A DNA stretch of 64,000 nt from Pelomonas parva (GTDB lineage Bacteria; Pseudomonadota; Gammaproteobacteria; Burkholderiales; Burkholderiaceae_C). Positions 52,617 to 64,000 of this stretch are shown one piece after another. The stretch covers positions 62,001-126,000 of the forward strand of contig NZ_JBIGHV010000008.1 in assembly GCF_043555835.1 (NCBI RefSeq), given 5' to 3'. Numbering within the stretch: position 1 is the stretch's first letter; each line of letters begins with the position of its first letter. Position numbers and translations under genes: made by a program. A model generated the notes under the pieces. It made no database searches and had not been told where the DNA came from. It saw only the letters and a list, made by a program, of their open reading frames with translations.

Positions 52617-54092
52617 TCAACGCGGCAACGTGCTCGCACCCATCAGGTACTCATCCACCGCCTTGGCGGCCTGACGGCCTTCGCGGATAGCCCACACCAC
52701 CAGGCTCTGGCCGCGGCGGATGTCGCCGGCGGCGAAGACCTTGTCGACATTGGTCTTGTAGGCATTGGCGCCCTCGGTCGAGGCCTTGCCGTTGCCGCGC
52801 TGGTCCTTGTCGACGCCGAAGGCCTCCAGCACCGTCGCGACCGGGGCGGTGAAGCCCATGGCCAGCAGGGCCAGGTCGGCCTTGAGGATCTGCTCGCTGC
52901 CTTCGACCTCGGTCATCTTGCCGCCCTGCCATTGCAGGCGCACGGTCTTGACGCCGGTGAGCTTGCCCTTCTCGCCGAGGAACTCCTTGGTGGCGATGGC
53001 GAACTCGCGCTCGCAGCCCTCTTCATGGCTGGACGAGGTACGCAGCTTGATCGGCCAGTAGGGCCAGGTCAGCGGGCGGTCTTCCACTTCGGGCGGCTGG
53101 GGCATCAGTTCGAACTGCACGACGCTCTTGGCGCCGTGGCGGTTGCTGGTGCCGACGCAGTCGCTGCCGGTGTCGCCACCGCCGATGACGATGACGTGCT
53201 TGCCGTCCGCGCGCAGTTGGTTCTTCAGCTTGTCGCCGGCGTTGACCTTGTTCTGCTGCGGCAGGAACTCCATCGCGAAGTGCACGCCGGCCAGGTCGCG
53301 GCCGGGCACGGGCAGGTCGCGCGATTGCTCGGCGCCGCCGGTCAGCACGACGGCATCGAACTGCGCCTTCAGCTCGTCGGCGCTGATGGTTTGCGTCGCC
53401 CAGTTGGTGACCTTGCTGCCTTCAGGCATGGCGCCGATCAGCACGCCGGTGCGGAACTCCACACCCTCGGCCTTCATCTGCTCGACGCGGCGGTCGATGT
53501 GGGACTTCTCCATCTTGAAGTCCGGGATGCCGTAGCGCAGCAGGCCGCCGACGCGATCATTCTTCTCGAACACCGTGACGCTGTGGCCCACGCGCGCCAG
53601 CTGCTGGGCAGCGGCGAGGCCGGCCGGTCCGCCGCCGACGACGGCCACCTTCTTGCCGGTCTTGACCTTGGGCAGTTGCGGGGTGACCCAACCCTCGGCC
53701 CAGGCGCGGTCGATGATGGCGTGCTCGATGGACTTGATGCCCACGGCGTCGTCATTGACGTTCAGCGTGCAGGCCGCCTCGCAGGGCGCGGGGCAGATGC
53801 GGCCGGTGAACTCGGGGAAGTTGTTGGTGCTGTGCAGGACGGCGATGGCATTCTTCCAGTCCTCCGGCCGGCCCTTGTAGACCAGGTCGTTGAAGTCCGG
53901 GATCACGTTGTTGACCGGGCAGCCGTTGTTGCAGAACGGCGTGCCGCAGTCCATGCAGCGGGCGCCCTGCTGCTTGGCCTGCTCGACGTTCAGGCCGATG
54001 ACGAATTCCTTGTAGTTCTTCAGACGAACCGGAGCGGGCTCGTAGCCCTCTTCCAGACGTTCGTACTCCATGAAGCCGGTGACTTTTCCCAT
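52617..54092 (-). CDS. gltD: Glutamate synthase (NADPH) small subunit
   Basis: The 491-residue protein has the N-terminal Fe-S cysteines (CMDCGTPFCNNGCP at 46-59 and GRICPAPCEAAC near 100), an FAD site VVGGGPAGLAAAQ near 153 and an NADPH site VIGGGDTGSDC near 295. It passes electrons from NADPH through FAD and [4Fe-4S] clusters to GltB. It starts with AAGGAA at good spacing, 66 bp after gltB. Together they make glutamate from glutamine and 2-oxoglutarate. Confidence 0.96.
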   Translation of the reverse strand: MGKVTGFMEYERLEEGYEPAPVRLKNYKEFVIGLNVEQAKQQGARCMDCGTPFCNNGCPVNNVIPDFNDLVYKGRPEDWKNAIAVLHSTNNFPEFTGRICPAPCEAACTLNVNDDAVGIKSIEHAIIDRAWAEGWVTPQLPKVKTGKKVAVVGGGPAGLAAAQQLARVGHSVTVFEKNDRVGGLLRYGIPDFKMEKSHIDRRVEQMKAEGVEFRTGVLIGAMPEGSKVTNWATQTISADELKAQFDAVVLTGGAEQSRDLPVPGRDLAGVHFAMEFLPQQNKVNAGDKLKNQLRADGKHVIVIGGGDTGSDCVGTSNRHGAKSVVQFELMPQPPEVEDRPLTWPYWPIKLRTSSSHEEGCEREFAIATKEFLGEKGKLTGVKTVRLQWQGGKMTEVEGSEQILKADLALLAMGFTAPVATVLEAFGVDKDQRGNGKASTEGANAYKTNVDKVFAAGDIRRGQSLVVWAIREGRQAAKAVDEYLMGASTLPR

Positions 54093-54158
54093 GTCGGTTC
54101 CTTAGTCAGTTGGGGACAGAGCTACTCGCTTCGCGCGATCGGTCTGCCCCGCAAATCA

Positions 54159-58916
<4,758 letters not shown>

Positions 58917-58945
58917 GGCGCCCTCCTGGAACACAACGGACCGGG

Positions 58946-58974
58946 AGATTACCGCAGCATGACTTGCGCAGCAA
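58946..58974 (-). promoter_or_regulatory. Candidate gltB promoter
   Basis: On the minus strand TTGCTG (58969-58974), 17 bp, TAATCT (58946-58951) resembles a weak sigma-70 promoter 30 bp before the gltB ATG. The left repeat of the RAYT element begins just 7 bp upstream of its -35 box. Confidence 0.35.
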
Positions 58975-58980
58975 CCCAAT

Positions 58981-59047
58981 AAAATGGGGTCAGAGTCAAT
59001 TTATCCAGCAGCAGATGTCGGCTCTAAAATTAATGGGGCCATAGTCA
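58981..59047. repeat. Left REP-like repeats of the RAYT element (two copies)
   Basis: AAAATGGGGTCAGAGTCAATTTAT (58981-59004, one copy) and AATGGGGCCATAGTCA (59032-59047, a degenerate second copy) lie in the same direction. They are the inverted partner of the repeat at 59781-59803. The second copy contains the transposase stop codon. Confidence 0.7.
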
Positions 59048-59749
59048 GATGCCCGCCGGCTCAACGGGTTTTCTCGGCCGGCCACGCGGGCGACGCTGCA
59101 CGACAGCGGCATGGTCTGCGGCCAGCGGCTGCAGGAAGGCCTCACTGCCAACCGGCCTGCCGCGCAGCACGGCCTCGGTGAAAAGCGACCGCTCTGCTGT
59201 AGCGACGCCCTCGCCGAGAAACTCGCGATAGGCATGCTCCCGCTCGAACGGCGTGTTGCCCAGCAGCCAATACATGGGGTGTTCCGTCACTAGCACGTTA
59301 CGGACCAGCCCGAGGTGGTGGGCCGCACTGGACCACTTCCAGTCCGCCGCTTCCACGCACAAACCGGCGCGGACGGGATTGAGCTCGATGTAGCGCATGC
59401 AGGCCAGCAAATGCCGCTCCCCTTCGATGAGCCCGGCCCGGAAGCGCCCCTCCCACAGCGTGCCGCTGCGCTGGTGGCGGGCGTTGAACCAGCCCACGTA
59501 ACGCCGGCCGAGCGACTGCATCATGCGGCTCAAGGCGTCGGCGCTGGGCGGCGTCAGCAGCAGATGGAGGTGGTTGTCCATCAGCACATAGGCATGGACG
59601 GCCACGCCATACTGGGAAGCCGCCTCCGCCATCGTGGCGAGCATGTGCTCGCGGTCGAGGTCGCTGTAGAAGATGGCCTGGCGGTTGTTACCGCGCAGGA
59701 TGACGTGGTGGGGTTGATCCGGCAGGATGAGACGGGGCAGGCGGGCCAT
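59045..59749 (-). CDS. REP-associated tyrosine transposase (RAYT, Y1 family)
   Basis: This 234-residue single-strand HUH nuclease has the start MARLPRLILPDQPHHVILRG, the metal HUH motif MDNHLHLLL (His60, His62) and the catalytic tyrosine Tyr84 in GRRYVGWFN, then GTLWEGRFRAGLIEGERHLL, all diagnostic of IS200/IS605-type RAYTs. RAYTs act on REP palindromes rather than moving as free insertion sequences. It lies between dgt and gltB, two genes unrelated to it, and is bounded on both sides by GGGGTCRGAGTC-type repeats. An arginine-rich tail (QRRPRGRPRKPVEPAGI) follows. It appears intact. Confidence 0.92.
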   Translation of the reverse strand: MARLPRLILPDQPHHVILRGNNRQAIFYSDLDREHMLATMAEAASQYGVAVHAYVLMDNHLHLLLTPPSADALSRMMQSLGRRYVGWFNARHQRSGTLWEGRFRAGLIEGERHLLACMRYIELNPVRAGLCVEAADWKWSSAAHHLGLVRNVLVTEHPMYWLLGNTPFEREHAYREFLGEGVATAERSLFTEAVLRGRPVGSEAFLQPLAADHAAVVQRRPRGRPRKPVEPAGI

Positions 59750-59780
59750 GTTGGGAAATCAGGCTTTCGGTTGCCGAAGA

Positions 59781-59803
59781 ATAATCGACTCCGACCCCAA
59801 TTT
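59781..59803. repeat. Right REP-like repeat of the RAYT element
   Basis: ATAATCGACTCCGACCCCAATTT is, as reverse complement, AAATTGGGGTCGGAGTCGATTAT, matching the left copy at 58981-59004 at most positions. Its last base is the first base of the dgt stop codon. A small hairpin (CTTTCGG-TTG-CCGAAG) lies just inside it. Confidence 0.72.
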
Positions 59804-60942
59804 CAGAACACATTCTTGCCCGTCAGTCTCTGGTGCTCGCGAATCGCGAATCGGTCGGTCATGCCGGCAATGTAGTCGGCGCAGGCGCGGTGACGGTCCG
59901 GCCGGTCGGCGAAGTCCGGCGGCATCTGGGACGCGTCATCGGCGTAGGCCGTGAAGAGATCGCGCAGCACCTGCTCCGCTCTCGCGCGGGTCGCCTGCAC
60001 CTGGGCGTGGCGGTAGAGGTTGGCGAACAGGAAGCGTTTCAGTGCCGTGCTCTTGCTGCGCATGTCCGCACTGAAGCGCAGCAGGGGCTTGTCGCAGCGC
60101 CGCACCGCGTCGGCGTCCGTCGGCACCGCCTCGGCCAGCGCCGCGCGTGTCGCGTCGATGATGTCGTAGACCTGAGCCGACAGCATGCGGCGGATCGTCT
60201 CGAACAGCAGCCGCTTGCCCGCCAGTTGCGGATGCGCGTCCAGCGCCGCGCGCCAGTGCTCGCGCACCAGGTCCACGTCCAGCAACTGCTCCAGCTCGAT
60301 GAGCCCCGAGCGCACGCCATCGTCCACGTCATGCGCGTTGTAGGCGACCTCGTCGGCCACATTGCAGAGCTGCGCCTCCAGGCTGGGCTGGCCGCCCTGC
60401 AGGAAGCGCATCGCCACGCCGCCCGGCTCGGTTGCCTCAAGCAGTTCGGCATTGCGCCGCGAGCAGTGCTTGAGGATGCCCTCGCGCGTCTCGAAGCAAA
60501 GGTTCAGCCCGTCGAAATCCGGGTAACGCTGCTCCAGCTTGTCCACAACGCGCAGCGACTGCAGGTTGTGCTCGAAGCCACCGTGCTCGCGCATGCAGTC
60601 ATCCAGCACGTCCTGGCCGGCGTGGCCGAACGGCGTGTGGCCCAAGTCATGGGCCAGCGCCACCGCCTCGACCAGGTCTTCATCCAGGCCCAGGCTGCGG
60701 GCAATGGAGCGGCCCAGCTGCGCCACCTCGAGCGAATGCGTCAGCCGCGTACGGAAGAGATCGCCCTCGTGATTCAGGAAGACCTGGGTCTTGTAGACCA
60801 ACCGCCGGAAGGCCGTGCTGTGGATGATGCGGTCGCGGTCGCGCTGGAACTCGCTGCGCGTCGGCGCGGCAGGCTCCTGCAGGCAGCGGCCCCGAGTGCG
60901 TGCCGGGTCGGCAGCATAGGCGGGCCGCGTCGACAGCGGCAT
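59803..60942 (-). CDS. dgt: Deoxyguanosinetriphosphate triphosphohydrolase
   Basis: This 379-residue HD-domain dNTPase has metal ligands His69 (RTRLTHSLEV), His98-Asp99 (LAHDLGHTPFGHAG) and a later Asp in DEVAYNAHDVDDG, with DRDRIIHSTAFRRLVYKTQV at the N-terminus. It removes the triphosphate from dGTP and other dNTPs. The ATG overlaps the aroB stop (TGATG). The stop codon lies exactly at the edge of the RAYT repeat, so the last codons are unaffected by the insertion. Confidence 0.95.
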   Translation of the reverse strand: MPLSTRPAYAADPARTRGRCLQEPAAPTRSEFQRDRDRIIHSTAFRRLVYKTQVFLNHEGDLFRTRLTHSLEVAQLGRSIARSLGLDEDLVEAVALAHDLGHTPFGHAGQDVLDDCMREHGGFEHNLQSLRVVDKLEQRYPDFDGLNLCFETREGILKHCSRRNAELLEATEPGGVAMRFLQGGQPSLEAQLCNVADEVAYNAHDVDDGVRSGLIELEQLLDVDLVREHWRAALDAHPQLAGKRLLFETIRRMLSAQVYDIIDATRAALAEAVPTDADAVRRCDKPLLRFSADMRSKSTALKRFLFANLYRHAQVQATRARAEQVLRDLFTAYADDASQMPPDFADRPDRHRACADYIAGMTDRFAIREHQRLTGKNVF

Positions 60943-62036
60943 CAGGCGGCTCCGTGGGCCGTCAGCGTCTCGACGATGAGAGCGTCCGGGACCGAGTGCA
61001 GCCCGGCCTTGCCGAGCGACTCGATCAGCACAAAGCGGATGGCACCAGCCTCGGCCTTCTTGTCCACACGCATGAGTTGCAGGTAGCGCTCAGCGCCCAG
61101 CCGCGGCGGCTGCACCGGCAGGCCGGCGCGTGCGATCAGCGCGCGCAGCCGGTCGACGAAGCTGTCGGGCATCAAGCCCATGCGGCGCGACAAGTCCGCC
61201 GCCAGCACCATGCCGCCGGCCACCGCCTCGCCATGCAGCCACTCGCCATAGCCCAGGCCGGCCTCGATGGCATGGCCGAAGGTGTGGCCGAAGTTCAGGA
61301 TGGCGCGCAGGCCTTGCTCGCGTTCGTCCTGGCCGACCACGTCGGCCTTGATCTCGCAGCTGCGCCTGACCGCGTAGGCCAGCGCGACCTTGTCGCGGGC
61401 CAGCAGCGCGTCGAGGTTGTCCTCGATCCAGCACAGGAAGCCGGCATCGGCGATGGGCCCGTACTTGATGACCTCGGCCAGCCCGGCACGCAGCTCGCGC
61501 TCGGGCAGCGTGTCCAGCGTGTCCAGGTCGGCGATGACGCGCTCGGGCTGGTAGAAGGCGCCGAGCATGTTCTTGCCCAGCGGATGGTTGATGGCCGTCT
61601 TGCCGCCCACCGACGAATCGACCTGCGCCAGCAGCGTGGTGGGCACCTGCACGAAGGGGACGCCACGCATGTAGATGGCGGCGGCGAAGCCCGTCATGTC
61701 GCCGATGACGCCGCCGCCCAGCGCGAAAAGCACGGTCTTGCGGTCCAGCGCCTCGCCCAGCAGGTGGTCGCAGATGCGGTTCAGGCTGTCCCAGCCCTTG
61801 TGCTGCTCGCCATCGGGTAGCACGACGAGATCGACGCGGGCATAGACCGCCAGCAAGCGCTGGCGCAGCGCTTGGGCATACAGCGGCGCCACGGTCTCGT
61901 TGCTGACGATGACGGCCGCCGAGGCCTTGGGCAGGTCCTGCCAGCTAGCCGGCTCGCCCAGCAGGCCGGAGCCGATGCGGATCTCGTAGTGGCGGTTGTC
62001 GGGGAGAGAGATGTGGACGGTGTCGGTGGCGGGCAT
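60942..62036 (-). CDS. aroB: 3-dehydroquinate synthase
   Basis: The 364-residue NAD- and Zn/Co-dependent enzyme has the nucleotide-binding GGGVIGDMTGFAAA (near 108), PTTLLAQVDSSVGGKTAIN, GLAEVIKYG, and the metal ligands in NFGHTFGHAIE and HGEAVAGGM. It converts DAHP to 3-dehydroquinate, the second step of the shikimate pathway. It lies 27 bp after aroK and overlaps dgt by 1 bp, the usual beta-proteobacterial order. Confidence 0.96.
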   Translation of the reverse strand: MPATDTVHISLPDNRHYEIRIGSGLLGEPASWQDLPKASAAVIVSNETVAPLYAQALRQRLLAVYARVDLVVLPDGEQHKGWDSLNRICDHLLGEALDRKTVLFALGGGVIGDMTGFAAAIYMRGVPFVQVPTTLLAQVDSSVGGKTAINHPLGKNMLGAFYQPERVIADLDTLDTLPERELRAGLAEVIKYGPIADAGFLCWIEDNLDALLARDKVALAYAVRRSCEIKADVVGQDEREQGLRAILNFGHTFGHAIEAGLGYGEWLHGEAVAGGMVLAADLSRRMGLMPDSFVDRLRALIARAGLPVQPPRLGAERYLQLMRVDKKAEAGAIRFVLIESLGKAGLHSVPDALIVETLTAHGAA

Positions 62037-62063
62037 ATGGCGGAGTGTAGAAGCCGCCCCTCG

Positions 62064-62663
62064 TCAGGTCGGCTCGGCGCCGACCGTCGCCGCCACGCGC
62101 GTGGGGTCGAGCAGGCCAGCCAGCTCCAGCTGCATCAGCGCCATGTTGACGAGGGCTTGCACCGCCGATGGCCGGGCACTCTCGAGGATGAAATGGGCGC
62201 AGCGCCGGTACAGCGGGTCGCGCTGCTGGTGCATTTCACGCAGCCGGGCGAGCGGGTCCTTCACCTGCAGCAGCGGCCGGGTCGTGTCATGGCGAAGGCG
62301 GCGGAACAAGTCCTCCGGTGTGGAGCGCAGATACAGCACGGTCGACCCAGCGCGCAGCAACTCGCGGTTTTGCTCTCGCAGCACGGCGCCACCGCCTGTT
62401 GCCAGCACGCAGGCACCGGGCCGGGCGATCAACTCGGCAATGACCTCGGTCTCGAGATCGCGGAACGCATCCTCACCGTGGTGCTCGAAGAACTGCTTGA
62501 TGCTGCCGCCGATGCGCTGCTCGATCTCATGGTCCGAATCGACAAAAGGCACGCCGATCTGGCGTGCCAATTGCCTGCCGACGGTGGACTTGCCACCGCC
62601 GGGCATGCCGACGAGTGAAATCAGCGGGTCACTTCGGCTCGGTGCAACTTGGCAACTGGCCAT
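62064..62663 (-). CDS. aroK: Shikimate kinase
   Basis: The 199-residue P-loop kinase has Walker A GMPGGGKST (19-27), shikimate-binding DSDHEIEQRIGGSI, ATGGGAV, and the lid RPLLQVKDPLARL. It phosphorylates shikimate at the 3-hydroxyl. No in-frame start occurs between the end of the upstream gene and the P-loop, so ATG 62663 must be used. This puts the aroK start inside the last 12 codons of the Ig-like gene, a 35-bp overlap in a different frame. Confidence 0.95.
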   Translation of the reverse strand: MASCQVAPSRSDPLISLVGMPGGGKSTVGRQLARQIGVPFVDSDHEIEQRIGGSIKQFFEHHGEDAFRDLETEVIAELIARPGACVLATGGGAVLREQNRELLRAGSTVLYLRSTPEDLFRRLRHDTTRPLLQVKDPLARLREMHQQRDPLYRRCAHFILESARPSAVQALVNMALMQLELAGLLDPTRVAATVGAEPT

Positions 62664-64000
62664 ATGGACTGAGTTTGAACGGCGGGTCCCCTTCTGCGGC
62701 CAGCGCGGCCGCAGGCACCGGCAGCCACACGTAGGTGTAAAGGTAGTCCGTCACTGTCTCCCAGGGAGCGAACGCCCCGAACGCCTTCGATGGCAACGCC
62801 ACCGGAATGCCTAACGGATAGTAGGCCGGGGGGCTGAGCACGCCAGCCGCTGTCACTGTGATCTTGTAGTTCACCCAGCTGGCCAAGTTCATTGGATATT
62901 CGAGCTGCAGTACCGCGACACCATTCGCATCGGTCCTAGTGGCTCCGACGAGGGTAATCGCAACGTCCGACTTTCGCGGGTCAAGTTGCTTGTTGGTGTT
63001 GACGTCTTCGCCGGTGTCGATGACGCCATTGCGATTCAGATCTTCGTTCGGGCACGTCGCGGTCAGCAAGCCAACATCACCAAAGTCCGGGGACCGCTCC
63101 CACCTCGCGACCACTGCGTTGTACCTCCAGAAGCCTTTGCCAAAACCGCCCAGATCCAGCGATGGCGTGATCTGCACGTCGGACTTCGGATTGCCGGCCG
63201 AGTCGACCACAAGCACCACGAACCTCTTAACGTATGTGAGTGTTGAGGCGCCAACACCGATAGTGTTGTCCGTGCCGATCGATATGGAGACCGGATTGGA
63301 GACGATCGTCAACGTAGTCGTCATCAACTGCCCGCCGGCCGCAGCGCAGTTGGTGGTGGTGTCGGTCGATGCGAAGTCGCTGACCTTCCAACATGCCCTT
63401 ATGGTGACCCCATTGGTGGGACTACTGACCGAGCCGGGCTTGTAGGTGGTTGAAGCAGTACCAGATGCATCTGACAACACGGTATTCGTGCCCGAACCGA
63501 TAGAGCCAGTTGCGTTGTCGCCGGTCACGCCGAACAAGACACGGACATTGCGAATCGGCGCGTTGGCGGCATCCCGGAAGAAGGCGCTCACGGTAATCTG
63601 ATTGTTCGTGGTGCCGGTGTTGATGGTCACAACATCCGCAGACAGGTTCAAGGCCTGAGCCACCGGTGTAGTGGTCACCACTGGTACGCCAGTACTGCCC
63701 CCACCAGGGATGGACACCACAGTCACGGCAGGTTCAGCGCCGCCCGCGTTGGCGGTGATCGTGAGATTGGTTCCCGGAGCGTTCGGCGCCGTGTAGTCGA
63801 AGGTGTAGTCACCGTTCAAGTCAGTCTGCCCAGCCTTGGCAGCAATGCCGCCGCCCGAAACGGCTATCGGCACACCCACCATCGGATTGCTGTTCACATC
63901 TGTCAGCTTGTACTGCACCGTACCGGCTGCACCGGCCGCCACAACGGCTGGTACTGGACTGGCCTGCGTGAACCGTGCACCGGTAATCTGGAAAGCGGCC
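62629..64000 (-). CDS. Ig-like (Big_1-type) surface/secreted protein, 5' end beyond the window
   Basis: At least 456 residues are open to the window edge, so the start is not seen. Repeated bacterial Ig-like domains with the pattern GVPIAVSGGGIAAKAGQTDL-NGDYTFDYTA and ITVSAFFRDAANAPIRNVRV, then SGTASTTYKPGS, are of the invasin/Big_1 type. Near the C-terminus is a perfect EF-hand loop DLNRNGVIDTGE followed by a second acidic DVNTNKQLD, which should bind calcium. The last residues include a Cys (LPSCTEPK). It is probably an envelope or adhesin protein. In many Betaproteobacteria pilQ precedes aroK; here this gene does. Confidence 0.8.
   Translation of the reverse strand, partial: AAFQITGARFTQASPVPAVVAAGAAGTVQYKLTDVNSNPMVGVPIAVSGGGIAAKAGQTDLNGDYTFDYTAPNAPGTNLTITANAGGAEPAVTVVSIPGGGSTGVPVVTTTPVAQALNLSADVVTINTGTTNNQITVSAFFRDAANAPIRNVRVLFGVTGDNATGSIGSGTNTVLSDASGTASTTYKPGSVSSPTNGVTIRACWKVSDFASTDTTTNCAAAGGQLMTTTLTIVSNPVSISIGTDNTIGVGASTLTYVKRFVVLVVDSAGNPKSDVQITPSLDLGGFGKGFWRYNAVVARWERSPDFGDVGLLTATCPNEDLNRNGVIDTGEDVNTNKQLDPRKSDVAITLVGATRTDANGVAVLQLEYPMNLASWVNYKITVTAAGVLSPPAYYPLGIPVALPSKAFGAFAPWETVTDYLYTYVWLPVPAAALAAEGDPPFKLSPYGQLPSCTEPK

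Overview
This window (GC-rich throughout, with dense ATGA-type gene overlaps) looks like the chromosome of a betaproteobacterium of order Burkholderiales, probably of the Roseateles/Rubrivivax/Leptothrix kind. The reasons are the operon orders pilBCD-coaE-zapD-yacG, mlaFEDACB with mlaA inside the operon, aroK-aroB-dgt-gltB-gltD, and a protocatechuate 4,5-cleavage operon in the Comamonas pmdEFDABC order. Genus is a guess from gene content.

Layout. (1) 1-12605, minus strand: a plant-phenolic catabolic locus. One unit encodes a TonB receptor, a GH106-like alpha-L-rhamnosidase and a GPH-type sugar transporter. A second, six-gene unit encodes a GlcG-like protein, an amidohydrolase, an extradiol (VOC) dioxygenase, a fumarylacetoacetase-like hydrolase, an MhpA-like flavin hydroxylase and an esterase. 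A NodD-like LysR regulator (12730) is divergent. Both units start with the same promoter layout: a TTCATCC/GGATGAA operator, then 15 bp, then TAGA(C/G)T, then about 65 bp to the first start codon. In the TonB unit that first start codon belongs to an unannotated 30-residue ORF. (2) 13742-19350, plus: a signal-less ModA-like binding protein and ligJ, K, I, A, B, C, which take protocatechuate to pyruvate and oxaloacetate. An aldo/keto reductase follows behind a 26-bp perfect palindrome. (3) 20410-24485, minus: a DUF4394 lipoprotein, an FAD oxidoreductase, the frameshifted remains of an M50-type membrane protease, and an Ala-rich exported protein. (4) 24486-29596: mmsA and an omega-amino acid:pyruvate aminotransferase with a divergent LysR, then a MarR regulator divergent from a siderophore-interacting reductase with paired operators. 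(5) 29778-35527: type IV pilus motor and prepilin peptidase genes (pilBCD), then coaE, a 159-bp inverted-repeat element, zapD and yacG. (6) 35524-41139: central sugar metabolism, with HAD-pgi-tal on minus divergent from zwf-hexR on plus. (7) 41140-45137, minus: the Mla phospholipid transport operon. (8) 45380-52450, plus: pilins and the tip adhesin (pilE-like, fimT, pilV, pilW, pilX, pilY1), closed by a strong terminator. (9) 52617-64000, minus: aroK-aroB-dgt, a REP-type transposase (RAYT) bounded by its own repeats, and gltB-gltD. Upstream of aroK lies the end of a large Ig-like surface protein whose stop overlaps aroK.

The most interesting inference is that region 1 plus the lig operon is a pathway for a rhamnosylated plant phenolic, possibly a flavonoid glycoside: outer-membrane uptake, rhamnose removal, ring hydroxylation and meta-cleavage, and a second aromatic ring entering as protocatechuate. 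The shared promoter layout links deglycosylation and ring cleavage to one LysR regulator. The substrate is not proven by sequence.
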